A stretch of DNA of 16,715 nucleotides from CAZXCK01 sp964639225 (GCA_964639225.1 CAZXCK010000098.1:1-16715), one strand, 5' to 3'. Positions 1 to 8,081 are shown, counted from the first letter of the stretch. Numbers and translations: made by a program. The notes: generated by a model not told the origin, from the sequence alone.

Positions 1-117
1 GCGCTGAAACACGCACACAGCACCCATTATTTCCCTCTTTATGAATCGAGTCACCGTGAAATTCATAAGACAATTGAGCACGCCCTTGTCTGCCGATTCC
101 AACCGGCCTGGACGTAA
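1..117 (+). CDS. C-terminal end of an unrecognised protein (5' end outside the window)
   Basis: An open frame runs from the first base to a TAA at 115-117 and gives 38 residues. It begins ALKHAHSTHYFPLYES and ends CRFQPAWT. The composition (His, Tyr, Glu, Phe) looks like a folded protein rather than a shadow frame, and it stops 88 nt before the next gene on the same strand. I do not recognise the family and assign no function. A weak GGACG/CGTCC stem (119-140) follows the stop and could be a poor terminator. Confidence 0.5.
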   Translation, partial: ALKHAHSTHYFPLYESSHREIHKTIEHALVCRFQPAWT

Positions 118-205
118 GGGACGGCGGTCTGCGTGCGTCCTGTTAGTGATATTCACATGACATCAGAGCCATTCCCGGCAACCAGCACAAGGAGCTATTA
201 CACCC

Positions 206-643
206 ATGAGCGGTGAAAAAGTGACCGTAACCCTCGACGACGGCTACTACACGACGGCGACCGCGCGCCAGCACACCTGGCACGCCGACCTGTCCGAATC
301 CAGCGGCGGCACCGATCAGGCGCCCACACCCGAAGAACTGGTGATGGGCACGCTGGGGTCGTGCATGGCGCAGACGGCCAAGCTCTACGCCGCCCGTAAA
401 GAATGGCAGATCGACCGCATCACCATTGAGCTGGAATTTGAGCGCTTCCGGGGCGCGGATTATCCCGGTTATGAGGGCGACGCGGCTTTCGTCCATGAGG
501 TGCGCGAGCAGATCACGGTCGAAGGTCCACTGGACGACGAGCAGAAAGCGCGCATCGTTGAGATTATGGGCAAATGCCCCATCCGCCGGCTGATCGCCAA
601 CCCGGCTTTCTTCGTGAACGCCAACGCCACGCCGGAAGCCTAA
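206..643 (+). CDS. OsmC family protein (thiol peroxidase-like)
   Basis: A 145-residue protein of typical OsmC/Ohr superfamily length. The family reduces organic hydroperoxides in the cytoplasm using two cysteines. Both are present: C53 in LGSCMAQT, at the start of the central helix, and C124 in GKCPIRRLI. The PEELVMGTLGSCMA and CPIRRLI signatures are diagnostic of the fold. The ATG at 206 is preceded by AAGGAG (189-194) at good spacing. The gene is convergent with the Lgt-like gene, with only 7 nt between stop codons and no visible terminator. Whether it is an Ohr, OsmC or YhfA-type member cannot be told from motifs alone, so no symbol is given. The family call is firm; the substrate is unknown. 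Confidence 0.93.
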   Translation: MSGEKVTVTLDDGYYTTATARQHTWHADLSESSGGTDQAPTPEELVMGTLGSCMAQTAKLYAARKEWQIDRITIELEFERFRGADYPGYEGDAAFVHEVREQITVEGPLDDEQKARIVEIMGKCPIRRLIANPAFFVNANATPEA

Positions 644-650
644 GCGGACT

Positions 651-1430
651 TTATCCGGTGGGCGGGTCTGGCGCTCGCAAAGGTCGAACCAGCAGCGCCA
701 GACCACCGGCGGCCACCAGCAGATCAAGCGCCTGATCGGCACGCAGCGGGCCGGCGCCGGGGTTGTAATCGCCGCGCAGAAAGCCAAGCGCGAACATCCC
801 CAGCGCCAGGCCCAGCATCGCAATCCCCAACCGCCGACCGCGCAACCAGCCGCGCCAGATCAGCCCCAGCATCACCAGCAGCAGCATCCCACTCAAGGCC
901 ATGCCCAGCGGCTGCACCGCGTAACGCGGCGCGCGGATGTTGTACACGTCCGCCGCTTCCCACACCAGCCAGCCCGGATGATCGGCGAGTGTCTCGACCT
1001 CGGCGCCATAGGCGCAGTGGGCCGCGCCGCAGCCCCACCATGCCAGCAGCGCCAGCAGCGGAACAACCAGCGCCAGCCAGTCGAACAGCGGACTCGCGGC
1101 CTGGCCGCGCCAGCGGCTCACCAGCACGAAGCCCAGCAGCCCGCCGACCAGTGCGCCGTGCCAGTCCAGGCCGCCCGCGCTCAGTTGGATGATCTCGTCG
1201 GGGTGAATCTCGAAGTAGTAGCGGTGCAGCAGCACATGACCGGCCCGCGCCAGCAGCACGCCGCCCAGCAGCGCGCCCAGGCAGGCATCGACCAGCGGCC
1301 CCAGCGGACGCCGGTAACGCCAGCGATAAGCCAGCGCCAGCGCGCCGGTGCTCGCCAGCACACCCAGCGCCAGCAGCGCGGTGTAGGTCGGCAGGGTAAA
1401 GCGCCCCACGGTCACAAACGGATCAGGCAT
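651..1430 (-). CDS. Divergent prolipoprotein diacylglyceryl transferase (Lgt)-like membrane protein
   Basis: A 259-residue polytopic membrane protein with about seven hydrophobic segments. Lgt moves a diacylglyceryl group from phosphatidylglycerol to the lipobox cysteine of lipoprotein precursors at the inner membrane. Lgt-like features are the N-terminal FTLPTYTALLALG segment, GLDWHGALVGGLLG with H91 where Lgt has its essential His, and a late FLRGD...LRADQ segment. The usual RxGNFxNGE region is replaced by WWGCGAAHCAYGAE (131-144), which lacks the conserved Arg and Asn. The protein may therefore be a specialised or inactive paralogue. No clear Shine-Dalgarno precedes the ATG at 1430. The gene begins 23 nt after the tRNA-Phe terminator, so transcription may be by read-through. 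The family is fairly sure; the activity is not. Confidence 0.72.
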   Translation of the reverse strand: MPDPFVTVGRFTLPTYTALLALGVLASTGALALAYRWRYRRPLGPLVDACLGALLGGVLLARAGHVLLHRYYFEIHPDEIIQLSAGGLDWHGALVGGLLGFVLVSRWRGQAASPLFDWLALVVPLLALLAWWGCGAAHCAYGAEVETLADHPGWLVWEAADVYNIRAPRYAVQPLGMALSGMLLLVMLGLIWRGWLRGRRLGIAMLGLALGMFALGFLRGDYNPGAGPLRADQALDLLVAAGGLALLVRPLRAPDPPTG

Positions 1431-1452
1431 CGGTCGGTGTGGCTATCCAGAA

Positions 1453-1488
1453 CAAAAACACCCGGCCAGTTTTCGCTGTGCCGGGTGT
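1453..1488 (-). terminator. Rho-independent terminator of tRNA-Phe
   Basis: On the minus strand, ACACCCGGC (1488-1480) and GCCGGGTGT (1466-1458) form a perfect 9-bp GC-rich stem with a 13-nt loop. TTTTTG (1458-1453) follows. It begins 5 nt beyond the 3' end of the tRNA. There is no T-run on the plus side, so it acts on the minus strand only. Confidence 0.85.
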
Positions 1489-1492
1489 GGAT

Positions 1493-1565
1493 TGCCAAGG
1501 CCCAGACTTGAACTGGGGACCCACGCATTTTCAGTGCGTTGCTCTACCAACTGAGCTACCTTGGC
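1493..1565 (-). tRNA. tRNA-Phe (GAA)
   Basis: The minus strand folds into a full cloverleaf. The acceptor stem is GCCAAGG (1565-1559) with CCTTGGC (1500-1494) plus discriminator A. The D arm contains GCTCAGTTGGTAGAGC. The anticodon stem is ACGCA/TGCGT around loop CTGAAAA, so the anticodon is GAA (Phe). The T arm is CCCAG-TTCAAGT-CTGGG. The length is 73 nt and CCA is not encoded. It has its own promoter and terminator, making it a single-gene unit. Confidence 0.97.
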
Positions 1566-1584
1566 TGGCTGTTTGATGGTGGGC

Positions 1585-1613
1585 ATTATAGACTTCGCAC
1601 CGGGGACTGTCAA
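1585..1613 (-). promoter_or_regulatory. Perfect-consensus sigma-70 promoter of tRNA-Phe
   Basis: On the minus strand TTGACA (1613-1608) and TATAAT (1590-1585) are separated by exactly 17 nt. All 12 hexamer bases match the housekeeping consensus. The expected start near 1578 gives a leader of about 13 nt before the mature tRNA 5' end at 1565, which is what a strong stable-RNA promoter should look like. Confidence 0.92.
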
Positions 1614-1694
1614 GAGTCCGCCGGGGTCAATTGCCTGTAACTGCTCCGCCATGATTCCGAAGCGATGCCCCCCTGGGATAAATCCTCTGACAAA

Positions 1695-1722
1695 TTGTAT
1701 TTCGGCGCTAATTCTGTATACT
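1695..1722 (+). promoter_or_regulatory. Putative sigma-70 promoter for the propeller gene
   Basis: TTGTAT (1695-1700) and TATACT (1717-1722) are spaced by 16 nt, each close to consensus. The predicted start near 1729 leaves a 5' leader of about 45 nt before the GTG at 1775. It is back to back with the tRNA promoter in an AT-richer stretch. Confidence 0.6.
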
Positions 1723-1774
1723 CGTAAACATACAAGCCCGTATCGATCGCCGATAAGATCAAGGTAGGGTCGAC

Positions 1775-3685
1775 GTGAGACGATTCATCGGATGGCTGCT
1801 GGTCGTTCTGGCGCTGGTGAGTGGCAGCGTTCGCGCTCAGGGCGACGGACTCAACCTGACGACCGAGTTGTACATCCTGCTCAACGAAGGGCGTGTCGAG
1901 CGTTATGGGCTGGGCGCGGCGGGTGTGCAGGCCGTCACACCACAGGCAGATTATGCGCTGGATTTCGCGGTCGCGCCAGATGATCGCGTGCTGGCCTATC
2001 GGACCGAGAGCGGCATCACCCTGCTCGACATGGCCAGCGGCGACTCGCGCGCGCTGGACGGCCCCGCCGCCGACCTGCCGCCGCTGCGCATCGGCGGCCA
2101 GACGATGGCCTGGTCCCCCCAGGGCGATCTGCTGGTCTACACCACCACCTACGGCCTGCGGGCGATCAACCCCGCCAGCGGGCGCGCCTTCGATGTCAAC
2201 ATCAACCCGCTGCTGCATCTGTCGTGGTCGCCCACCGGCGATTATCTGGCGGCGGAGTCCGAGGGCGATATCTGGTGGATTTACCGCCGCCAGGGCGATT
2301 CACTGGCGCTGGCCGCTGTGGTGCCGTCGTCGCGTGGGCTGGGTTGGATCGATGGCGAGCGCCTGATCTTCGCGCCGCTGGAAGGCGGTCTGCTGCTGAT
2401 GGACCTGGCCGCCGCCAACCAGCAGACCAGTCTGCGCCCGGCCCCGCAGCGTTATCTGCTGCCCGCCGTGCGCGCCGATGGCACGCTGGCCGTCCTCACC
2501 CAGCCCGCCGACGATCCCCAACTGGCCAACGACGAAGCCTATTTGCAGCTTCTGCTGCTGGATGGTCAAAGCGCGTCCGTCAGCTTCACCGCTACCGAGC
2601 CGATCACCACGACCGGAATCCGCTGGGGGCCAGGTGGCGATCTGCTGGTAGCGTTTCACAATGGTGAGCTGGCGCTCGTCGTGCCGGAGACGGGCCAGCG
2701 CTTCCCGCTGCCAGCGGGCGATGTGGTCGCCTATGGCTGGGGCGCGCCGCGACCACCCGCCAGCGCCGGGTTTACTGGCGAGACTGGCGCTGTTTTCCGC
2801 GCGCCGGACTTTTTCGGCGTGGAGCAGGTCTGGCGGCTGCCAGCGGACGGCCAGCCACCGCAGCCGCTGACCGATGTCGAGGACGATGTGACGGCTTACG
2901 CCGTCGCGCCGCGTGGTAATGCGCTGGCCTTTATCAGCGCGGGTACGCTGTGGACGCTGGCGCTCGACGATGGCGACGCCGAACCGGAAGCGCTGGCCGA
3001 GGTGGGCGCGGATGCTGGCGCGCCGGACTTCAGCCCGGATGGCGCGGTAATCGCCTATCACACGGCGGCGGGCATCTATGCGCTGCGCATCACCGTCGGC
3101 GAACCGGCGCTGATCCTGCCCGCCGGGGACCGCGCCTACAGCCAGCCGCAGTTCGCGCCCAACATCAACGCGCTGCTGGTCCGCTATGACGACGGCTCCG
3201 GCTCTGGTTACGTGGTGCTGGACCCCACCACCACCGAGATCATCGAGCTGGGGAATTATGACGGGGCGCGCTGGCTGCCAGATGGCCGCGTGCTGGCTTT
3301 TACCGGGGGCGAGGTGGCCGCGCTGGACGCCATGCAGACGCCGCCAGCGGTCGAGACACTGCTGCTGCCGGATTCCGGGCAAGTGATCGCCGCGCGGCCA
3401 GTTGGCGTAGAGCGCGTGAGTGTGCTGCTGGCAGGCGACGATCCGCTGCTGCCGTCGCTGGTGCAGTTGGTCGATGTGCCGCTGCTGGCGGCTTTCGGCG
3501 CGCCGATGCCACAGCCCACCACCTACCTGAACGCGCCGGTGCTGGCGCCGGACGGCCTGGTGATCGCCGGGATGCCGTCGTCAGTGGGTGGCACGGCTGT
3601 TTTCTACGATGTCGTCAGCGGCGAAACACAGACGCTGCGCGCACCCACCGGCGTTAAGGATTTTCGCTGGCTGACGTTCAGGTAA
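1775..3685 (+). CDS. Secreted TolB/WD40-like beta-propeller protein
   Basis: A 636-residue protein with a Sec signal peptide: basic MRRF, a hydrophobic core, and a likely cut after SVRA near residue 21. The rest consists of repeats typical of TolB/PD40 propeller blades: SPQGDLLVYTT, SPTGDYLAAESEGDIWWI, PRGNALAFISAGTLWTL, SPDGAVIAYHTAAGIYAL and PDGRVLAFTG. The start is GTG at 1775, supported by AAGGTAGGG (1761-1769). There is no lipobox and no C-terminal anchor, so it is probably soluble outside the membrane. It lies 66 nt upstream of a two-component pair in the same direction. A role as a ligand-binding or sensing partner of that kinase is inferred from position only. No catalytic motif was seen. 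Confidence 0.8.
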   Translation: MRRFIGWLLVVLALVSGSVRAQGDGLNLTTELYILLNEGRVERYGLGAAGVQAVTPQADYALDFAVAPDDRVLAYRTESGITLLDMASGDSRALDGPAADLPPLRIGGQTMAWSPQGDLLVYTTTYGLRAINPASGRAFDVNINPLLHLSWSPTGDYLAAESEGDIWWIYRRQGDSLALAAVVPSSRGLGWIDGERLIFAPLEGGLLLMDLAAANQQTSLRPAPQRYLLPAVRADGTLAVLTQPADDPQLANDEAYLQLLLLDGQSASVSFTATEPITTTGIRWGPGGDLLVAFHNGELALVVPETGQRFPLPAGDVVAYGWGAPRPPASAGFTGETGAVFRAPDFFGVEQVWRLPADGQPPQPLTDVEDDVTAYAVAPRGNALAFISAGTLWTLALDDGDAEPEALAEVGADAGAPDFSPDGAVIAYHTAAGIYALRITVGEPALILPAGDRAYSQPQFAPNINALLVRYDDGSGSGYVVLDPTTTEIIELGNYDGARWLPDGRVLAFTGGEVAALDAMQTPPAVETLLLPDSGQVIAARPVGVERVSVLLAGDDPLLPSLVQLVDVPLLAAFGAPMPQPTTYLNAPVLAPDGLVIAGMPSSVGGTAVFYDVVSGETQTLRAPTGVKDFRWLTFR

Positions 3686-3751
3686 CTTTAATGCAGAGGC
3701 AGTAACATACTAACCATTACCGACTGTTCCACAAGATAAGGATAGCCATCT

Positions 3752-4432
3752 ATGGCTGGTGAACGCATTCTCGTCATCGAAGACGAAGCTCGCATCGCGC
3801 AATTCATCGAACGGGGCCTGATCTACGAAGGTTACCGGGTCAACGTGGCGCGTGACGGGCAGACCGGTCTCAGCATCGCCCGTGACAATCCGCCCGATCT
3901 GGTCATCCTCGACTGGATGCTGCCGGGCCTGGATGGTCTGGAAGTGTGCAAGCGACTGAGAGCCGCCAGCGAAGTGCCGATCCTCATGCTGACGGCCAAA
4001 GACGACATCAACGACCGGGTAACCGGTCTGGACGCCGGGGCGGACGATTACCTGGTGAAGCCCTTCTCCGTCGATGAACTGATGGCGCGGGTGCGGGCGC
4101 TGTTCCGCCGGGTGACGCCCACTTCGCGCCCGGAAGTGCTGCGCTTCGCCGACCTGACGCTGGACACGGGTACACACCGCGCCCATCGCGGCGAGCGGGC
4201 CATCGACCTGACGGCCAAAGAATACGAGCTGCTCGAACTGTTCATGCGCAACCCGCGCCAGGTGCTCACCCGCGACGTGATCTTCGACCGCGTATGGGGC
4301 TATGACTTCGGCGGCGAGAGCAACATCATCGAAGTATACGTGCGATACCTGCGGCAGAAGACCGAAAACGAGTCGGAACCGCGCCTGATCCATACCGTGC
4401 GTGGTGTGGGTTACGTGCTGCGCGAGGAATAA
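3752..4432 (+). CDS. OmpR/PhoB-family response regulator
   Basis: A 226-residue two-domain regulator. The receiver (about 4-115) has the acidic pair E10-D11, phospho-acceptor D54 in VILDWMLPG, T81 in LMLTAK and K103 in LVKPF, so the phosphorylation site is complete. The C-terminal winged helix (about 128-225) has LTAKEYELLELFMRNP, the recognition helix SNIIEVYVRYLRQK, and the terminal HTVRGVGYVL hairpin. It binds DNA as a dimer after phosphorylation by the kinase encoded 11 nt downstream. The ATG is preceded by AAGGA (3738-3742). No convincing promoter lies in the 66-nt gap before it, so it may be co-transcribed with the propeller gene. The regulon is unknown. Confidence 0.96.
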   Translation: MAGERILVIEDEARIAQFIERGLIYEGYRVNVARDGQTGLSIARDNPPDLVILDWMLPGLDGLEVCKRLRAASEVPILMLTAKDDINDRVTGLDAGADDYLVKPFSVDELMARVRALFRRVTPTSRPEVLRFADLTLDTGTHRAHRGERAIDLTAKEYELLELFMRNPRQVLTRDVIFDRVWGYDFGGESNIIEVYVRYLRQKTENESEPRLIHTVRGVGYVLREE

Positions 4433-4443
4433 AAAGCGGTCCA

Positions 4444-5943
4444 ATGACGATTCGGCGAAGGCTAACGCTGTGGTACGCCATGCTGCTGGCGATCATTATC
4501 GTGCTGTTTGGCGCGATAACGTTCGGCGTGATGCGCTTCACCATGATCGAGAACATCGACAGCGCCCTGAGCGAGACGGCCAGCCTGGTTGCCCGCAACA
4601 GCCAGGTGTTCCCGGTGCAGCAGTTCGGCGCGCCGTCACGCATTGAAATCGAACTGGCCGACCTCGACCTGTTCCGGGCATCGACGGTATACGTCCAGGC
4701 CTGGGAGATGGTGGATGGCGTGCCGGTCTTCAAACAGTCGTCGGCCAACCTGGCTAACGTCAACGTGCCGCTGGACCCTGAAGCGCTGGGCAGCGATACC
4801 GATCGCTTCAGCAACGTAACGGTCCAGGGGGTTGACCTGCGTGTACTGACGCGGCCCATCGTCACCAGCGGCGACCGCGTGGTGGGCAATATCCAGGTGG
4901 CTGGCGATCTGGCGACGGTCAACCGCGCCACCGAGGCGCTGCTGCTGGTTATGGTGGTAAGCTGTGCTGTCGCCATCATCGGGGCCTTGCTGCTCAGCCT
5001 GTGGTTTTCTTATCGCGCCCTCAAACCCATCGAAGAGATCACCCACGCCGCGTCCAGCATCGCCGGGACGAACGACCTCAGCACGCGCCTGGACTGGAAC
5101 GGTCCGCAGGACGAGCTGGGGCGGCTGACGTCCGTGTTCAACCAGATGATGGACCGCATCGAGCATATGTTCAGCGTGCAGCAGCGCTTCATCGCCGATA
5201 TTTCCCATGAACTGCGCACTCCGCTGACCACCATCCAGGGCAACGTCGATATTGTCAAGCGCTACGGCATGGATGATTCCTCGCTGGAAGCGCTGGAGAG
5301 CGAAAGCCAGCGCATGACGCGACTGGTCAACGAGCTGCTGATGCTGGCCCGGGCCGACTTCGGCGGTCTGTCGGTCGATCTGTACCCGCTGGACCTGGAC
5401 ACGCTGGTGACCGACGCTTACGAGTCGGCGCAGTTCCTGGCCACCGAGCGCAACCTGAACATTCGGCTGGCTCATCTGGAGCCGGTGCGTATCAAAGGCA
5501 ACACCGACCGGCTGATGCAGTTGATGTCCAACCTGACGACCAATGCCGTCAAATTCACGCCGGATGGCGGGACGATCACGATCGGCCTGGAACACATCGA
5601 GGACAAAGCGGTGCTGTGGGTCAAGGATACCGGCGTCGGCATCGAAGCGGAGAATCTCAATCGCGTGTTTGACCGCTTCTACCAGACCGACCCGGCCCGC
5701 ACGCACACCGGCGGCGGCTTCGGACTGGGGTTATCCATCGCGCGCTGGATCGCCGAAGCGCACGGCGGCAGCATTCACGTGACCAGCCAGCCGGGCCAGG
5801 GCACGACCTTCACGGTGCGGTTTCCGGTCTATTATCCACTAGCCGATGAGCGCAACGGCAGCAACGGCGGCCACCGCACGCATAGCAGTGCCGGGACCGC
5901 CCAGCACTCGCCGGCAGATACGGGTTCGGCACGCAACAGCTAG
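4444..5943 (+). CDS. Membrane sensor histidine kinase (HAMP-HisKA-HATPase)
   Basis: A 499-residue kinase paired with the preceding regulator. The order is TM1 (about 10-30), an outside sensor region (about 31-163), TM2 (about 164-188), HAMP (about 188-242), HisKA with phospho-acceptor H255 in ISHELRTPL, and an HATPase domain with N-box N363/N367, G1 box D395-TGVG and G2 box GGGFGLG (423-429). All catalytic motifs are intact. A low-complexity Ser/Thr/Gly/His tail of about 35 residues follows the ATPase domain. The ribosome-binding site is weak (GAGG at 4424-4427 inside the regulator's end), which suggests translational coupling. The periplasmic domain matches no family I recognise; the input signal is unknown. 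Confidence 0.95.
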   Translation: MTIRRRLTLWYAMLLAIIIVLFGAITFGVMRFTMIENIDSALSETASLVARNSQVFPVQQFGAPSRIEIELADLDLFRASTVYVQAWEMVDGVPVFKQSSANLANVNVPLDPEALGSDTDRFSNVTVQGVDLRVLTRPIVTSGDRVVGNIQVAGDLATVNRATEALLLVMVVSCAVAIIGALLLSLWFSYRALKPIEEITHAASSIAGTNDLSTRLDWNGPQDELGRLTSVFNQMMDRIEHMFSVQQRFIADISHELRTPLTTIQGNVDIVKRYGMDDSSLEALESESQRMTRLVNELLMLARADFGGLSVDLYPLDLDTLVTDAYESAQFLATERNLNIRLAHLEPVRIKGNTDRLMQLMSNLTTNAVKFTPDGGTITIGLEHIEDKAVLWVKDTGVGIEAENLNRVFDRFYQTDPARTHTGGGFGLGLSIARWIAEAHGGSIHVTSQPGQGTTFTVRFPVYYPLADERNGSNGGHRTHSSAGTAQHSPADTGSARNS

Positions 5944-5951
5944 CGGTTATG

Positions 5952-5991
5952 GCCAGCATCCAGTCGGCGAAAGCGTCTGGTGTCTGCTGGC
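5952..5991 (+). terminator. Possible stem-loop terminator after the kinase gene
   Basis: GCCAGCA (5952-5958) pairs with TGCTGGC (5985-5991), with an inner CCAG/CTGG pair. The only tail is a weakly T-rich ATGCTTGTTAT. It starts 8 nt after the kinase stop and abuts the next promoter. The fold is plausible, but termination is uncertain because the T-run is broken. Confidence 0.35.
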
Positions 5992-5995
5992 ATGC

Positions 5996-6024
5996 TTGTT
6001 ATAGAAATCGAAACCAGCTAAAAT
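5996..6024 (+). promoter_or_regulatory. Putative sigma-70 promoter of the hybrid kinase unit
   Basis: TTGTTA (5996-6001) and TAAAAT (6019-6024) are separated by 17 nt. The expected transcription start is near 6031, which gives a long leader of about 158 nt that contains two further stem-loops before the start codon. Confidence 0.6.
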
Positions 6025-6088
6025 GAGACCATCATTCCAGCAGCCAACTAAACTCATGCAATGCTGTTTGAAGTTATTCACTGTACCG

Positions 6089-6153
6089 CAGACCTTTACG
6101 GGTCTGTACTTATTGGCAGGCTCTGTCGCGTGGGTTTGCAGCCATCCGCGACA
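6089..6153 (+). promoter_or_regulatory. Two stem-loops in the 5' leader of the hybrid kinase gene
   Basis: The first is CAGACC (6089-6094) with GGTCTG (6101-6106) around a 6-nt loop. The second is TGTCGCG (6124-6130) with CGCGACA (6147-6153), extended inside by TGG/CCA. Neither has a T-run. The leader matches no riboswitch class I recognise. The hairpins could be protein-binding, mRNA-stabilising or attenuating elements. Confidence 0.4.
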
Positions 6154-6188
6154 CGGGATTTATCTCCAAAACAAGCCACAGGTATAAC

Positions 6189-8081
6189 TTGTTGATAGGA
6201 TCAGCGTTGCGCGACGACCACACTTTACTGATTATCAGCGATAATTCGGCTATCGTAGAGCAGGTGCAGCGGACTCTGTGCGATAGCTGCCGGGTGAATC
6301 ACCAACCAGACCGCGCTGCCGCGCTGGATGCCTGGCCCAGCCCCGACCTCATCATCCTGGACTCGAAATGGCCTGCCGATGAGCTGCGGGCCGAGTGCGA
6401 GGCTTTCGCGACTCACCCGCGCAGCCGGGGCGTGCCGCTGGTGGTCCTCGTCGAGCCGGACGACGCGCTCATCGAGGCCGCTTTTGGCGCGGGCGCGATG
6501 GACTGCTTCATCAGGCCGCTGCAACCGGCTCTGATGTGCTGGCGCGTTCAGCGCCACCTGGAACGCGGCGACGACAGCCGTGCCACTCAGGACGCCCTGC
6601 GCAAAAGCCAGGAACGCCTGCAACTGGCATTGGAAGCCGCCGACGTCGGCATCTGGGACTGGAACATGGTCACCGATGAGGCGTATTTCAGCGATAGCTG
6701 GATACAGATGCTGGGTTACGCCCCGAACGAAATCGAGCCGACATTCGCCGCCTGGCGGGCACTCATTCACCCGGACGACCAACCGCGCATCGAGGCGACG
6801 CTCAAAACCCATGTGGATTCCGACCAACCCTACGAACTGGAGCATCGCCTGCGCACGAAAAGCGGCAACTGGTTATGGGTGCTGACGCGCGGTAAGGTGG
6901 TACGCCGCGACGCCGATGGTCGCCCGCTGCGCATGGTCGGCACCCACCGTGATGTCAACGACACCAAACTGATGCAGGAAGCCCTGCGCGAAAGCGAAGA
7001 GCGCCATCGCATCATCTCCAACACGATTTCTGACTACGCCTACTCGTATAAGGTCCACGAGGATTACTCCCTCTCCAAAGACTGGAGTACGCAGGCTTTT
7101 TACGACATCACCGGCTACACCGCCGACGAGATGGACGGCGACGGCTGGACCCATATTATCCACCCGGACGACATTCGCATCGCCGAGAAGCGCTTCGAGC
7201 GGCTGCTGCAGGGGCAGGTCGATGTGACCGAGTTCCGCATCATCACCAAGAGCGGCGAAGTACGCTGGCTGCGCGATCATGGCTACCCGATTGTTGACCC
7301 TGATACCGGCGTAGTGGTTCGCATCTACGGGGCGGCGCAGGACGTGACCCAGCGCCGGCGCGACGAGGAGACGCTGCGGCGGCAGGCCGCCGAACTGGCG
7401 GCCCGTAATGAAGAACTGGACGCCTTCGCCTATTCGGTGGCGCACGACCTCAAAAACCCCATCGCCAGCATGATGGGCTTTGCCAGCCTGGTGCAGAACT
7501 ACTACGACCGCATGGATGATGACAAGATCAAAGAGTATCTCAGCTTCATCATGGAAAGCGGCTACAAGCTGAAGTCGATCATCAACGCGCTGCTGATGCT
7601 GGCTGGCGTCAGCAAAATGGAGCAGGCCGAACTCTCGCCGCTGGATATGGAGATCATCGTCGAGGATACCCGCAGACGGCTGGCCACCATGATCGAGGAG
7701 ACGCAGGCGCGCATCGTCATGCCGCCAGAGTGGCCCACTGTCCAGGGTTACGGTCCCTGGGTGGAAGAAGTCTGGATGAACTACATCAGCAACGCGCTCA
7801 AATACGGCGGCCAACCACCCGAACTGGAACTGGGTGCCAACCCCCAGTCGGACGGGATGGTACGCTTCTGGGTGCGAGATAACGGCCAGGGGTTAACCGA
7901 CGAGGAGCAGGAACGCATTTTCACGCCGTTCACCCGCCTCAACAAAGTACAGGTCGAGGGGCATGGCCTGGGCCTGTCCGTCGTGGAACGTATTGTCAAG
8001 AAGCTGGGCGGCCAGGTCGGCGTAGAGAGTCGTGTCGGCCAGGGCAGCGTGTTCAGCTTTACTTTACCAGAGGCGCGCTGA
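6189..8081 (+). CDS. Soluble sensor kinase: degenerate receiver, two PAS domains, HisKA, HATPase
   Basis: A 630-residue protein with no membrane segment, so cytoplasmic. An N-terminal receiver-like domain (about 11-125) keeps D58 in IILDSKWP. It has lost part of the acidic pocket (SDNS), the Thr (VLVEPD) and the Lys (FIRPL), so phosphorylation is doubtful. Two PAS/PAC units follow (about 143-262 and 268-393), with IHPDD motifs and GTHRDV/GAAQDVT PAC ends. HisKA has H419 in VAHDLKNPI. HATPase has NYISNALKYGG, VRDNGQGL and GHGLGLS. The start is a non-ATG codon. TTG at 6189 has only AGG nearby, whereas TTG at 6207 sits 6 nt after TAGGA (6196-6200) and may be the real one. The stand-alone receiver gene follows 48 nt downstream and is the likely partner. 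Confidence 0.9.
   Translation: MLIGSALRDDHTLLIISDNSAIVEQVQRTLCDSCRVNHQPDRAAALDAWPSPDLIILDSKWPADELRAECEAFATHPRSRGVPLVVLVEPDDALIEAAFGAGAMDCFIRPLQPALMCWRVQRHLERGDDSRATQDALRKSQERLQLALEAADVGIWDWNMVTDEAYFSDSWIQMLGYAPNEIEPTFAAWRALIHPDDQPRIEATLKTHVDSDQPYELEHRLRTKSGNWLWVLTRGKVVRRDADGRPLRMVGTHRDVNDTKLMQEALRESEERHRIISNTISDYAYSYKVHEDYSLSKDWSTQAFYDITGYTADEMDGDGWTHIIHPDDIRIAEKRFERLLQGQVDVTEFRIITKSGEVRWLRDHGYPIVDPDTGVVVRIYGAAQDVTQRRRDEETLRRQAAELAARNEELDAFAYSVAHDLKNPIASMMGFASLVQNYYDRMDDDKIKEYLSFIMESGYKLKSIINALLMLAGVSKMEQAELSPLDMEIIVEDTRRRLATMIEETQARIVMPPEWPTVQGYGPWVEEVWMNYISNALKYGGQPPELELGANPQSDGMVRFWVRDNGQGLTDEEQERIFTPFTRLNKVQVEGHGLGLSVVERIVKKLGGQVGVESRVGQGSVFSFTLPEAR

Noticed and set aside
978..1511. Plus-strand open frame opposite the Lgt-like gene
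   Set aside because: It is low-complexity Gln/Arg/Ala and overlaps a multi-pass membrane protein with family motifs, and it runs into the tRNA.
1493..1565. tRNA-Phe as an integration site of a mobile element
   Set aside because: There is no integrase, no repeated 3' tRNA fragment and no change in gene type on either side within the window.
2300..3382. Long minus-strand open frame opposite the propeller gene
   Set aside because: It is antisense to a clear coding gene, has high Arg/Gln/His and no recognisable domain. It is typical of GC-rich shadow frames.
4636..5706. Minus-strand open frame opposite the sensor kinase
   Set aside because: It is a shadow of the kinase gene, with no domain and no ribosome-binding site evidence.
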